A DNA stretch of 64,000 nt, from assembly GCF_029906645.1 (NCBI RefSeq), contig NZ_JARYGZ010000001.1, positions 2,414,084-2,478,083 of the forward strand, read 5' to 3'. The notes under the pieces were generated by a model that searched no databases, was not told where the DNA came from, and saw only the letters and a list, made by a program, of their open reading frames with translations. Both the position numbers and the translations under genes were made by a program. The DNA is from Sphingomonas oryzagri (lineage in GTDB: Bacteria > Pseudomonadota > Alphaproteobacteria > Sphingomonadales > Sphingomonadaceae). Positions 54,091 to 63,269 of the stretch are shown here, piece after piece (within the stretch, counting starts at the first letter, position 1; every line of letters starts with the position of its first letter).

Positions 54091-54228
54091 ATGGTTCGCA
54101 AGATCGTCACCGTCGGCCTGCTCGCCGGCATGTTCACCCTCGCCGCCTGCAACACCGTCGCAGGCGCCGGTAAGGACGTGTCGTCGGTCGGTAACGCCAC
54201 CACCAAGGCGGCCGACAAGGCGAAATAA
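54091..54228 (+). CDS. entericidin-like small lipoprotein (copy 3)
   Basis: A 45-residue lipoprotein with lipobox TLAAC followed by NTVAGAGKDVSSVGNA. AAAGGGAG precedes the ATG. It sits downstream of the general stress locus and two EcfG-type promoter matches, so stress induction is likely. Entericidin B in E. coli is also stationary-phase induced. No separate antidote-type partner (EcnA) lies beside it. Confidence 0.88.
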   Translation: MVRKIVTVGLLAGMFTLAACNTVAGAGKDVSSVGNATTKAADKAK

Positions 54229-54249
54229 GCCTGGGCTTTTCGCAGGACG

Positions 54250-54286
54250 GAAGGGCGTCGCCGGACATGCCGGCGGCGCCCTTCTT
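54250..54286 (+). terminator. terminator after entericidin copy 3
   Basis: GAAGGGCGTCGCCGG and CCGGCGGCGCCCTTC pair with minor mismatch around a short loop, then TTGCATT. It ends the entericidin unit. Confidence 0.7.
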
Positions 54287-54376
54287 GCATTCTCAGTCCG
54301 GCCGTGGCGTTTGCTTGACTCATAATTCTACATATGTTGTTCTGATTGTATCGACAACGGATGGCGGAGATGGTCC

Positions 54377-54844
54377 ATGACAATGCCAGCCCTCATGCTT
54401 GCCCTCGTTGCAGGCATCGCGAACCCTGCGCAGGCCTCCACTGCCCCCATACTCGGCCAATGGAGAATCGATCTCACGTCCATGCCGATCCCACCCGAGG
54501 CACGCCCCAAGTCCGTCACCGCCGAGTTCGCCGATGCGGGCGACGGCTTTTGGCTCACCACATATGTGATTGCCGGGCGTGACGGCGGCGAGCGGCGCAT
54601 GACATCGCGCGAGCGGCTGGACGGGAAGGCCGTGCCGATCGAGGGGGACACCGTTGAGGCGGACAGCGTCGCCATGTCCATGCCCGCGCCGGGCGTGCTG
54701 GTAATGGGCTTGGGCAAGGACGGCCGGCCCGGATCGGTCCGCACCTACACCGTCGCGCCGGACGGCCGTTCGATGACGGAGAGCGCTGTGAACGTCGGCG
54801 ACGACGGCAAGCCGTTCGTCCGCACCTTCCGCTGGGTGCGCTAG
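54377..54844 (+). CDS. exported hypothetical protein
   Basis: A 155-residue protein with a short signal peptide (cleavage after about residue 20, NPAQA). The mature part is beta-rich, starting ILGQWRIDLTSMPIPPEARP, and has a DGDG-like pattern of strands, similar in feel to lipocalin-type or DUF-type periplasmic proteins. The stop overlaps the tatC 3' end (convergent). No function assigned. Confidence 0.65.
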   Translation: MTMPALMLALVAGIANPAQASTAPILGQWRIDLTSMPIPPEARPKSVTAEFADAGDGFWLTTYVIAGRDGGERRMTSRERLDGKAVPIEGDTVEADSVAMSMPAPGVLVMGLGKDGRPGSVRTYTVAPDGRSMTESAVNVGDDGKPFVRTFRWVR

Positions 54845-55605
54845 GCGGTCGCCTCGCGGGCGCGCTTACGCTCGGTGAACCAGATCAGGATCAGCGCCAA
54901 CTCGAACAGCAGGCAGAGCGGCACCGCAAGCAAGAGCATCGAGATGGCATCCGGCGGGCTCAGCACCGCGGCCACGCCGAAGGAGGCGACGTAGCAATAG
55001 CGGCGCCCCTTGCTCAGCTGCAGCCGGGTCACGATGCCCGCCGTCTCCAGCAGCATCAGCAGCACCGGCAGCAGGAAGGCCACGCCGAAGCCGAACAGGA
55101 ACTTGGTGACGAAGCTCAGATAATTGCCGATCGCGGGCAGCGCCTCCTGCTGCACGCCACCGACGTTGCCGTTGTAGCCGAGCAGGAAATGCAGCGCCAA
55201 GGGCATGGCGAGATAATAGGCCATCGCCGCCCCGCCCAGGAACAACACGGGCGTCAGCAGCAGGAAAGGCCTGAGCGCGCGCTTTTCCTTGGCGTAGAGG
55301 CCGGGCGCGACGAAACGCCAGATCTGGTTCGCCACGATCGGGAAGCTCAGCATCAGCGCCGAGAAGAAGGCCACCTTCATCTGCGCGAAGAAGGCCTCAA
55401 ACACGTCGGTGTAGATCAGCTTGCCCTGCCCGGCATGGAGCAATGGCTGCACCAGGAAGGCGAAGATCGGCTTCGCGAAATAGAGGCAGACCAGAAAGCA
55501 GGCGCCCAGTGCCAGGAAGCTCCAGATCAGCCGTCTGCGCAGTTCGATCAGGTGATCGAGCAGCGGCGCGCGCGTATCGTCGAGTTCGTCGTCCCCCGCA
55601 GCCAT
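54841..55605 (-). CDS. tatC: Sec-independent translocase TatC
   Basis: A 254-residue six-helix membrane protein: HLIELRRRLIWSF at the start with the twin-Arg signal-peptide binding Glu, FEAFFAQMKVAFF in the first loop, and LSPPDAISMLLLA near the end. It recognises twin-arginine signal peptides. The frame is open to 55680; the ATG at 55605 gives the normal length. Last gene of tatABC. Confidence 0.95.
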   Translation of the reverse strand: MAAGDDELDDTRAPLLDHLIELRRRLIWSFLALGACFLVCLYFAKPIFAFLVQPLLHAGQGKLIYTDVFEAFFAQMKVAFFSALMLSFPIVANQIWRFVAPGLYAKEKRALRPFLLLTPVLFLGGAAMAYYLAMPLALHFLLGYNGNVGGVQQEALPAIGNYLSFVTKFLFGFGVAFLLPVLLMLLETAGIVTRLQLSKGRRYCYVASFGVAAVLSPPDAISMLLLAVPLCLLFELALILIWFTERKRAREATA

Positions 55606-55609
55606 CGGA

Positions 55610-55993
55610 TCAGGCCTCGGGCGGCTGGCGGACAGGAGCAGCCGGCTCCAGCGGGGGCTCGACCGGGTGCGGCGCTTCACCGGCCTCCGCCGCCACAGCC
55701 GGCCTTGCGGCCGGAGCCGGCAAGGCTTCGGCCGGCGCAGTGGTGCCGGAGATCAGATCGGCATGCTCGCGCATGATCCGCTCGTTCTCCGCCTTCCACT
55801 TCTGCTCCATCTCGGCAAGTTCGGCTTCGCGGATCATCTCGTCCATCGCAGAGCGGAAATGGCGCGCCATCGCGCGCCCCTTGCCGACCCATTGGCCCAC
55901 GACGCGCATGACGCGCGGCAGATCCTTCGGCCCGATGAAGACGATCGCGACCAGCGCGAAGATCAACAGGTGAGTCGGCGCAAAATCGAACAT
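55610..55993 (-). CDS. tatB: Sec-independent translocase TatB
   Basis: A 127-residue protein with one N-terminal membrane helix (FDFAPTHLLIFALVAIVFIG), the PKDLPRVMR hinge, an amphipathic helix and a long Pro/Ala-rich tail. It forms the receptor with TatC. It lies four bases before tatC and 26 after tatA. Confidence 0.93.
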   Translation of the reverse strand: MFDFAPTHLLIFALVAIVFIGPKDLPRVMRVVGQWVGKGRAMARHFRSAMDEMIREAELAEMEQKWKAENERIMREHADLISGTTAPAEALPAPAARPAVAAEAGEAPHPVEPPLEPAAPVRQPPEA

Positions 55994-56019
55994 CGATTAC
56001 CCCCGGCAGGCCCGCCCGT

Positions 56020-56280
56020 TCAGGGCTGGCTGGGCCGGTCGTCGCGCATCGGCTGCAGATCGTGGTCCTTGTTCGGCTCGATCGGCGGCTGCTGCTGAAG
56101 CTGGGCCGCGGGCTTGGCCGGCGCGGGGCGATGATCGTCGTCCTCGTCGGCCATGCCCTTCTTGAAGCTCTTCAGCCCCTTGGCGACATCGCCCATCATC
56201 GACGGGAATCGACCGCCGCCAAACAGCACGATCGCGATGATCCCGAGGATGATCCAGTGGATTGGTGATCCGAAACCCAT
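56020..56280 (-). CDS. tatA: Sec-independent translocase TatA
   Basis: An 86-residue pore subunit: [21 protein letters not shown] membrane helix, then an amphipathic helix ([14 protein letters not shown]) and an acidic, Pro/Gln-rich tail. First gene of tatABC. Preceded by the scpB gene in the same direction. Confidence 0.94.
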   Translation of the reverse strand: MGFGSPIHWIILGIIAIVLFGGGRFPSMMGDVAKGLKSFKKGMADEDDDHRPAPAKPAAQLQQQPPIEPNKDHDLQPMRDDRPSQP

Positions 56281-56307
56281 GATGCCTACTCCGAATATCG
56301 GGCCTAT

Positions 56308-56880
56308 CTAGTCTTCATCGCCGCCGGTTTCCACCTCGACGTGCATCAGCATGTCATCGACCGGATCGAGCAGGCCGGCGGCGCGCAGATCGTCGATGCC
56401 GGGCAGGTCCCGCCGGCTCTGCAAACCGAAGTGCGTGAGAAAGCCCGGCGTCGTGGCGTAGATGAGCGGACGCCCCGGCACTTCGCGCCGGCCGGCGGGG
56501 CGCACCCAGCCCGCCTCCATCAGCACGTCGAGCGTGCCTTTGCTGATCTGCACACCGCGGATCGCTTCGATCTCGGCGCGGCTGACCGGCTCGTGATAGG
56601 CGATGATGGCAAGCGTCTCGATCGCCGCGCGGCTGAGCTTGCGCGGTTCCTCGCGGGTCCGGCGCAAGATGTGCGCGAGGTCCGGCGCGGTCTGGAAATG
56701 CCAGCGCCCCCCGCGCTCGACCGGGTGAATGCCACGATCCGCATAGCTTTCCACCAGCGCGGCAAGACCGGCGGCAACGTCCACGCCCTCGCCCGCCGCC
56801 GCCTCGATCTCGGCCCTGGTGAGCGGATTATCGGCGGCGAACAGCACCGCCTCCACCGCGCGTTCGTGGTGAGAGATCAC
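56308..56880 (-). CDS. scpB: segregation and condensation protein B
   Basis: A 190-residue kleisin-partner protein with two winged helices (AVEAVLFAADNPLTRAEIEA and LAIIAYHEPVSRAEIEAIRG). With ScpA and Smc it forms the chromosome-condensing complex. It overlaps the scpA stop by four bases and lies in the common scpA-scpB-tatABC order. Confidence 0.94.
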   Translation of the reverse strand: MISHHERAVEAVLFAADNPLTRAEIEAAAGEGVDVAAGLAALVESYADRGIHPVERGGRWHFQTAPDLAHILRRTREEPRKLSRAAIETLAIIAYHEPVSRAEIEAIRGVQISKGTLDVLMEAGWVRPAGRREVPGRPLIYATTPGFLTHFGLQSRRDLPGIDDLRAAGLLDPVDDMLMHVEVETGGDED

Positions 56881-57605
56881 GCCGCCCGCACCCAGAGCGT
56901 GTCGAAGGCGCCCTCCTGCCGCAGTTCCAGCCGGCCCTGCTTGGCGAGTTCCAGCATCGCGAGAAAGCTGGACGCGCGCGATGATCGCGCCAGTTGAGGA
57001 TCGAGCGTGGCGGGCAGGAAGCGCTCCAGCGCCGTCCAGTCCATCGCAGCCCCAAGCATCGCCTCGACCCGCTGCAGCGCCGCCTCCAGCGACATCACCG
57101 GGCGGCGCGAGACGACATGCATCACCGGCTTGTTACGCGCGGTGATGGCGCCATAGGCCGCGATCAGGTCGAACAGTTCGGCCTGCCAAGCGGCCTTGCG
57201 AATCACCTTGAGGCCTTCCGGGGCGCCGCGCTCGAAGACATCGCGGCCGATCCGGTCGCGCCCCATCAGCCGCGCCCCCGCCTCGCGCATCGCGTCGAGC
57301 CGCTGCAGACGCAGTTGCAGGCGCAGCGCCAGTTCTTCAGGGGACGGCTCGACCTCAGGATCGCGCGGCAGCAGCAGCCCGGATTTGAGATAGGCCAGCC
57401 AGGCCGCCATCACGAGATAGTCGGCCGCCAGCTCCAGCTTGAGCTGCTTGGCGCTCTCGATGAACTCCAGATACTGCTCGACCAAGGCGAGGATCGACAG
57501 CTCACGCAGATCCACCTTCTGCTGGCGGGCGAGCGCGAGCAACAGGTCGAGCGGGCCTTCCCAACCGTCGATGTCGATCGTGAGAGTGTCGTCGCCCGCG
57601 TCCAT
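56877..57605 (-). CDS. scpA: segregation and condensation protein A
   Basis: A 242-residue kleisin. The N-terminal Smc-neck binding part reads GWEGPLDLLLALARQQKVDL; the middle carries YLVMAAWLAYLKSGLLLP; the C-terminal winged helix ends FLAMLELAKQGRLELRQEG. It is between nagZ and scpB, its usual neighbours in this order in alphaproteobacteria. Confidence 0.94.
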   Translation of the reverse strand: MDAGDDTLTIDIDGWEGPLDLLLALARQQKVDLRELSILALVEQYLEFIESAKQLKLELAADYLVMAAWLAYLKSGLLLPRDPEVEPSPEELALRLQLRLQRLDAMREAGARLMGRDRIGRDVFERGAPEGLKVIRKAAWQAELFDLIAAYGAITARNKPVMHVVSRRPVMSLEAALQRVEAMLGAAMDWTALERFLPATLDPQLARSSRASSFLAMLELAKQGRLELRQEGAFDTLWVRAA

Positions 57606-57627
57606 TGGGCGTCAAGCTAGCAAAGCG

Positions 57628-58635
57628 TCAGGCGAGCGCCAGCAACGAATCGCGCTTGGCGGCCAGTTCCTCGAAACTCTCGTCCGACGCCTGTGTCGCG
57701 ATCGTCGCCATCGCGCGCTGCAGGCGATCATAGCTCGCTTCGGGGATCGGCCCGAGCGCGCCCGCCACCGCCTCCATCTCGGCCATCTCGCCCGAACAGT
57801 GGAGCGCGATGTCCGTGCCCGCCGCCACCGCGCCCGCCGCCCGCGCGCCGAAATCGCCGGACAGAGCGTGCATGCCGAGATCGTCGGACATCAGCAGCCC
57901 GTCGAAGCCGATCCGGCTGCGGATGATCTCCTGCACGATGATCGGAGACTGGCTGGCCGGCCGCTCGGCATCCCAGGCGGCATAGACAAGGTGGGCGGTC
58001 ATCCCCATCGGCGCGTCGTTGAGCTGGCGGAAAGGCTGGATGTCCTCGGCCAATTCGTCGTCGGTCGCCTCGATCACCGGCAGCGCCTTGTGCGTATCGA
58101 GATGGGTGCGGCCGTGGCCGGGCATGTGCTTCACCACGCCGACCACCCCACCTTCGCGCAGGCCGTCGATCACCAATCGTCCGAGCGAAGCGACCTGCTT
58201 CGGCTCGGTGCCGAGCGCCCGATCACCGATCACCGCATCCGCATCGGGGCGGCGAACGTCGAGCAAGGGCAGGCAATCCACGTTGACGCCCACCTCGCGC
58301 AGCATCACCGCGATCGCCTTGGCGTTGACCCGCGCCGCCTCCATCGCGGAGACCGGCGCCTTGTCCCACAACCGGGCAAAGGCCTCGCCCGCCGGCAGCT
58401 TGGGCCATTCGGGCGGCGCCATGCGCTGCACCCGGCCGCCTTCCTGGTCGATCAGGATCGGCACGTCATCGCGCCCGATCAGGCTGCGCAGTTCGTCCGT
58501 CAGAGCCTTCATCTGCGCGCGGTCGCCGCAGTTGCGCCTGAACAGGATGAAGCCAGCGGGATCGGCCGAGCGGAAGAAGCTCCGCTCGGCATCGGTCAGC
58601 GCGAGGCCGGAAAGGCCGAAGAAAGCGGGGATCAT
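57628..58635 (-). CDS. nagZ: beta-N-acetylhexosaminidase NagZ
   Basis: A 335-residue family 3 glycoside hydrolase that removes GlcNAc from muropeptides during peptidoglycan recycling. KHMPGHGRTHLDTH carries the catalytic His and loop of NagZ; LLMSDDLGMHAL has the nucleophile Asp; LIDQEGGRVQRM is conserved. It lies 22 bases before scpA. Confidence 0.93.
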   Translation of the reverse strand: MIPAFFGLSGLALTDAERSFFRSADPAGFILFRRNCGDRAQMKALTDELRSLIGRDDVPILIDQEGGRVQRMAPPEWPKLPAGEAFARLWDKAPVSAMEAARVNAKAIAVMLREVGVNVDCLPLLDVRRPDADAVIGDRALGTEPKQVASLGRLVIDGLREGGVVGVVKHMPGHGRTHLDTHKALPVIEATDDELAEDIQPFRQLNDAPMGMTAHLVYAAWDAERPASQSPIIVQEIIRSRIGFDGLLMSDDLGMHALSGDFGARAAGAVAAGTDIALHCSGEMAEMEAVAGALGPIPEASYDRLQRAMATIATQASDESFEELAAKRDSLLALA

Positions 58636-58653
58636 ATGGTCAGGCGCTAGGCC

Positions 58654-59424
58654 TCACCGCACGACGGTGCAAGCCTCGCCCGCCACCTTCAGCTTCGAGC
58701 AGACCGACGAAGCCTCTCCACCCGCCGCAGCGCGCAGGCGGTAATAGGTCTTGCCGTTGACGTCCGCCTTCACCACCGAATGCTGGAGCGCGCCCAGATA
58801 GCCGTAACGACCCGACAACGATTTCCACGCCGCATTGGCTGCCGCCTCGCTGGGCAGCGCGCCGAGCTGGATCGTGCCGCCGGCGACGGGGGCTTCCGCC
58901 ACCTTGGCGGGCGCGGGCGTCGGAGCCGCCGGCTTGGGCGCCGGGGCCGGAGCGGCCTTGACCGGAGCCGGGATCGTCTTGGCGGTCTCGACCGGCTTGG
59001 CCGGGGCAGGCGCCGGAGCGGCGGGTTGCGGGGCCGGCGTGCCCTTGGCGATCGGCGCCTCGGGAACCTTGGAGAGATCGATCTTGGCGTTGGGATCGGC
59101 GCCCTCGCTCGCGGCATAGGCGCTGTCGCCCTGGCCCTTGACCTGCATGCCGCCTTCTTCGGCGGGCTTGGTCTTGTACGGGCCGGGCTGCGCAGCGATC
59201 GTCGGCGGGCCACCATCGGCGGTCTGGACCGGGCCGGAGACGCGCTGCTTGAGCCAGTAGACGCCGCCGACGACGCAACCGAGGATCGCGAGGGCCGCGA
59301 TCAGGCCCGCGATCAGGCGACCGGCGGAGACGCCCTCCTCAGCCGTCTCGTCCTCGACCGGCTCCAGCCAGGGTAGCCGATCTTCCTCGGCATTACCCCC
59401 CATGCTCCGCCCCGAATCCGACAT
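58654..59424 (-). CDS. SPOR domain membrane protein
   Basis: A 256-residue protein. A cytoplasmic acidic start, one membrane helix (about 36-54), a long Pro/Ala/Lys linker (about 110-180) and a C-terminal SPOR domain (about 182-256: IQLGALPSEAAANAAWKSLS). SPOR domains bind denuded glycan strands at the septum, so a division role like DedD or FtsN is likely. It is 18 bases before nagZ and six after argS. Confidence 0.9.
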   Translation of the reverse strand: MSDSGRSMGGNAEEDRLPWLEPVEDETAEEGVSAGRLIAGLIAALAILGCVVGGVYWLKQRVSGPVQTADGGPPTIAAQPGPYKTKPAEEGGMQVKGQGDSAYAASEGADPNAKIDLSKVPEAPIAKGTPAPQPAAPAPAPAKPVETAKTIPAPVKAAPAPAPKPAAPTPAPAKVAEAPVAGGTIQLGALPSEAAANAAWKSLSGRYGYLGALQHSVVKADVNGKTYYRLRAAAGGEASSVCSKLKVAGEACTVVR

Positions 59425-59429
59425 TTCGC

Positions 59430-61154
59430 CTACATCTCCTCGGCCGCGGCGACCCCCATGATCGACAGGCCATTTCTTAATATCTGCCCGATCCCTTCGG
59501 CGAGGGAAAGCCTCGCCTGTGTCGTATCGGGATCATCCTGCACCAAAAAGCGACGATCGGGCCGGTCGTTGCCCCGATTCCACAGCGCGTGGAAAGCTGC
59601 CGCCAGATCATAGAGATAGAAAGCGATGCGGTGCGGCTCGCGCGTGCCCGCCGCCTGCTCGACGATGCGCGGGAACTGAGCGGCAAGCTTCACCAGCCCC
59701 CATTCCTCGTCGTCCAGCCGCGAAAGATCGGCGCCGGCTGCCTCCAGCCCCATCTCGCCCTTCGCCTTGCGCTGCACCGAGCGGACGCGGGCGTGGGCGT
59801 ACTGGACGTAGAAGACCGGATTGTCCTTCGACGCCTCCACCACCTTGGCGAAATCGAAATCCATCTGCGCGTCAGCCTTGCGGGTGAGCATGGTGAAGCG
59901 CACCACGTCGCGGCCCACCTCGTTCACCACGTCGGCCAGCGTCACGAACTGGCCCGAGCGCTTGGACATCTTCACCGGCTCGCCGTTGCGCAGCAGCTTG
60001 ACCATCTGCACCAGCTTCACGTCGAAGCGCTTGCCGCCGGTGAGCGCCTGCACCGCCGCCTGGATGCGCTTGACGGTGCCGGCATGGTCGGCACCCCAGA
60101 TGTCGATCAGTTCGTCCGCCTCGGCCGCCTTCTGCGCGTGGTAGGCGAGATCGGTGCCGAAATAGGTGAGTCCACCATCGGACTTGCGCACCGGGCGATC
60201 CTGATCGTCTCCGAACTCGGTGGCGCGGAACAGGGTCATCTCGGTCGGCTCCCAATCGTCGGGAAGCTCGCCCTTGGGAGGCTCCAGCACGCCCTGATAG
60301 AGCAGGCCCTTGGCGGTCAGATCGGCGAAGGCGGCATCCACCTTGCCGGCCTTCTGCACGCCGGCTTCCGACGCGAAGATGTCGTGATGGATGCCGAGCA
60401 GGGCGAGGTCCGCCCGGATCATGTCCATCATCGCGGCGACCGCCTTCTCGCGGAACAGGTCGAGCCACTCGCTCTCCGGCGCCGTCGCATACTGCGTGCC
60501 GAACTCGGCGGCGAGTGCGGCGCCGACCGGCTTCAGGTAATCCCCCGGATAGAAACCCTCGGGGATCTCGCCGATATCCTCGCCCAGCGCTTCCCGATAC
60601 CGCAAATGTGCCGAGCGGCCGAGCGTCTGCACCTGCGCGCCGGCGTCGTTGACGTAATATTCGCGCGTCACCGGATGGCCGACGAAGGCGAGCAGGCTGG
60701 CGAGCGCATCGCCCACCACCGCACCCCGGCAATGGCCCATGTGCATCGGTCCGGTCGGGTTGGCGGACACATACTCGACGTTGACGCGGTGGCCGTTGCC
60801 GGCGGTCGAGCGGCCGTAATCGCCGCCGCTGCCAAGGATTTCGGCCAGCTCGCCGCGCCACACGTCGGGCGCGAGGCGCATGTTGATGAAGCCGGGGCCG
60901 GCGATCTCGACGGCGGTGACGCCCGCTACCTGCTCCAGCTTCGGCGCGATCGCCTGTGCCAGCGCGCGCGGATTGGAGCCGGCCGGCTTGGCCAGCACCA
61001 TCGCGGCGTTGGTGGAGAGATCGCCATGGCTCGGATCGCGCGGCGGTTCGATCGACACGGCGCGTCGCGACAGCCCGGTGGGGATGGTCCCTTCCGTCTC
61101 AAGCTGATCGAGAATGCGGCCGATCTCCTCGGCGAAGCGGATGTAGAGCGTCAC
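59430..61154 (-). CDS. argS: arginyl-tRNA synthetase
   Basis: A 574-residue class I synthetase. The HIGH motif is HMGH ([14 protein letters not shown]), the KMSKS motif appears as KMSKRSGQ, and the C-terminal DALR domain begins near [11 protein letters not shown]. It charges tRNA-Arg. The GTG at 61154 is chosen, as the family starts at the LYIRFAEEI segment; the frame is open to 61217. Confidence 0.96.
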   Translation of the reverse strand: MTLYIRFAEEIGRILDQLETEGTIPTGLSRRAVSIEPPRDPSHGDLSTNAAMVLAKPAGSNPRALAQAIAPKLEQVAGVTAVEIAGPGFINMRLAPDVWRGELAEILGSGGDYGRSTAGNGHRVNVEYVSANPTGPMHMGHCRGAVVGDALASLLAFVGHPVTREYYVNDAGAQVQTLGRSAHLRYREALGEDIGEIPEGFYPGDYLKPVGAALAAEFGTQYATAPESEWLDLFREKAVAAMMDMIRADLALLGIHHDIFASEAGVQKAGKVDAAFADLTAKGLLYQGVLEPPKGELPDDWEPTEMTLFRATEFGDDQDRPVRKSDGGLTYFGTDLAYHAQKAAEADELIDIWGADHAGTVKRIQAAVQALTGGKRFDVKLVQMVKLLRNGEPVKMSKRSGQFVTLADVVNEVGRDVVRFTMLTRKADAQMDFDFAKVVEASKDNPVFYVQYAHARVRSVQRKAKGEMGLEAAGADLSRLDDEEWGLVKLAAQFPRIVEQAAGTREPHRIAFYLYDLAAAFHALWNRGNDRPDRRFLVQDDPDTTQARLSLAEGIGQILRNGLSIMGVAAAEEM

Positions 61155-61238
61155 GGGCGGTCTTTTCTGGTGATGGTCAAGGCCCGCGCCCTTAGCGCGG
61201 GGGGGCCGGGGGAGCAAATGCCCGTAGAAGGGAGACGC

Positions 61239-62225
61239 CTATCGTGGCGCCCGGCGCACATTCCCCGCGATCTGATCGAGGTGGTTGGCCCATGTACCGC
61301 AGCAACCGCCGAAGATGTCGATATGGGGATAGCGTTCCGCCAGCGCGCCGATGCGCTGACCGAGATCGACGGGGTCGCCCTCCTCCAGATGTCCGATCGA
61401 ACATAGTTCGATCTTGTCCTTCGCGCTCGCATTCGGCCTCAGGCTGCGCACGCGCCCGATCCAGTCGCCCGGCTCCAGCGCCGGCTCGAACTCGATCGGG
61501 TGCGAGCAGTTGATGCCATAATAGTCCGGTCTCGCTTCGCCCGCCTGCGCATCGACAGCCTCGATCGCATCCCTCAGGCCAGGCCCGGACTTGAGTCGGT
61601 GATTGCCGTCGAGCATGAAGGAAACGCCAAGCGGCACCCCGATCCGCGCCGCCGCCCGCGCAACACCCAGCGCCTCGGCTATCGTGTTGAACGTCGCCGC
61701 CCAGACGAAATCCACGCCGACACCCGCCAGCACATCGAGCTGGAAGCTGTGATACTCCTCGGCCTCGTCGGCCGTGATCGTCCGGTTGAGCGAATAGGCA
61801 TCGCCGCGCGGGCCGACCTGCCCGCCGATTAGGATGCCGGGCACCTGCCCCTCATAAGGCCGCGCGACATCTCGAAGGAAGTCGATCGATCGTTCGAGCG
61901 CATCGGCGAGTCCATCGCGGGAGTAACCAAGCCTCTCGCCCCAATCCGGGCTGCCCCGATAATCGAGGCCGGAGAGCATCGCGATGAAACCATGCTCGGC
62001 GGCCACGTCGAGCACCCGGCCGTACATGGCCTTCAGATCGGACATCGCTGCCGGGTTATCCAGCAGCGGGTACATGGCAAATTCGGGAAGATCATACCCG
62101 TGCCGATACTGGATCTCGGTCTCCTGGCCGCCTTCGGTCAGATAGAAGACGCCTTCGCGTTGCGGCGCAAACCCTGCCATGGCCTTCCCGCTTTCATCAG
62201 CCCGGTACAATATCATCCGGGTCAT
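61239..62225 (-). CDS. homocysteine S-methyltransferase family protein
   Basis: A protein of about 328 residues with the zinc-thiol motifs of the family: INCSHP (first Cys) and FGGCCGT (Cys pair). The barrel starts with FYLTEGGQETEIQYRHG. It would transfer a methyl group to homocysteine from S-methylmethionine, SAM or betaine-like donors. No corrinoid domain is attached. The exact ATG is unsure (62225, 62216 or 62183). Confidence 0.85.
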   Translation of the reverse strand: MTRMILYRADESGKAMAGFAPQREGVFYLTEGGQETEIQYRHGYDLPEFAMYPLLDNPAAMSDLKAMYGRVLDVAAEHGFIAMLSGLDYRGSPDWGERLGYSRDGLADALERSIDFLRDVARPYEGQVPGILIGGQVGPRGDAYSLNRTITADEAEEYHSFQLDVLAGVGVDFVWAATFNTIAEALGVARAAARIGVPLGVSFMLDGNHRLKSGPGLRDAIEAVDAQAGEARPDYYGINCSHPIEFEPALEPGDWIGRVRSLRPNASAKDKIELCSIGHLEEGDPVDLGQRIGALAERYPHIDIFGGCCGTWANHLDQIAGNVRRAPR

Positions 62226-62341
62226 CCGGCTGCACCTGATCAGAGGTATTACACGGCCTATACCGGTCAGCGCCTTACCCAGGCCGGGCAACAGCGCCGA
62301 ATTCTGGTGCCCGCATTGACGCAGCAGGCTTAAACCATAGC

Positions 62342-63205
62342 ATGTTTCCGATCTCTTTTTCGGGAGTGCATGTCGTGGCGTTCGTCTCAACCGGAAAATC
62401 GATTCTCATCGGCAGCTTTCTCGTGGCTTTACTGCCGCTCGAGGCCAGCATCGCCGCACAATCGGCGGACGATGCGCCCGCGTCGGAATCCTTCGCCGCG
62501 GTGCGGACCTACAGCATCGCGCTGCTCGGGCGCTATCGCGATACCGGCGTGCCGCGCTGGGAAAGCCCGCTCTGCGTCGTCCAGTACGGGCTGGATCCGG
62601 CCGGCCAGAAGCGCTTCGTCGATCGGCTGGCGCAGGTCGGCAAGCCGCTGCACGTCGCCGTCGATCGCGGCAAGTGCAAGCCCAACGTCACCATCGTCTA
62701 CAGTTCCAGCCCGGCCGCCGACGCAGCCGATATCGCCACCCGCAAGGCGGACTATATCCGCGATCACAGACCCGACGGCATCGATCGCTTCCGCGCGGCA
62801 ACGGATGCGATCGACTGGATCGCGCTCGCGTTGCCGACTACGGCGGAAGGCTATCGCGTCGTGGAAGCCGGCTCCGGCCGCCTGCCCAATTCGCATATCG
62901 AGCGGCCGACACGATCGGTGGCGGTGGAGACCTTCATCATCGTCGATGCCGCCAAGGCCCGGTCGATGGCACCCGCCCAGCTGTTCGACTGCCTGACCAT
63001 GATCACGCTGAGCAGCCCCAGGATTGGTGGAATTCCGGACAATTCCGTGCTGCAGCTCGCGAACGAGCCGCCCGCCAAGGCGCCGCCCGAAATGACGCCG
63101 GAGGATCGCGCCTACCTGACCGCGCTCGGATCGATCGCCAAGCAGCCCGATCTATCGCACCAGCGCGAAGCGATCGAGACAAGGATGGCCGGCATATTGG
63201 GCTAA
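62342..63205 (+). CDS. exported hypothetical protein
   Basis: A 287-residue protein with an N-terminal hydrophobic signal (about 12-40, ending ASIAAQ). Two cysteines (in PLCVVQYGL and GKCKPNVTI) could form a disulfide. The mature part looks alpha/beta and ends in a charged helix. No family recognised; DUF-type secreted proteins of sphingomonads are a possible match. Divergent from the methyltransferase gene. Confidence 0.65.
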   Translation: MFPISFSGVHVVAFVSTGKSILIGSFLVALLPLEASIAAQSADDAPASESFAAVRTYSIALLGRYRDTGVPRWESPLCVVQYGLDPAGQKRFVDRLAQVGKPLHVAVDRGKCKPNVTIVYSSSPAADAADIATRKADYIRDHRPDGIDRFRAATDAIDWIALALPTTAEGYRVVEAGSGRLPNSHIERPTRSVAVETFIIVDAAKARSMAPAQLFDCLTMITLSSPRIGGIPDNSVLQLANEPPAKAPPEMTPEDRAYLTALGSIAKQPDLSHQREAIETRMAGILG

Positions 63206-63217
63206 GGGCCTGTCTGG

Positions 63218-63239
63218 AAATGCGCGGAAGCGCGCATTT
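63218..63239. terminator. bidirectional terminator
   Basis: AAATGCGCG and CGCGCATTT form a perfect 9-bp stem with loop GAAG. It separates the plus-strand hypothetical gene from the minus-strand dGTPase. The core matches the hairpin at 44380-44403. Confidence 0.75.
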
Positions 63240-63269
63240 AGAGGTCGCGCCAGCCCGCTCCGGCGCCGA

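Noticed and set aside
59589-61406. 605-codon frame opposite argS
   Set aside because: Antisense shadow; argS shows HIGH and KMSKS motifs.
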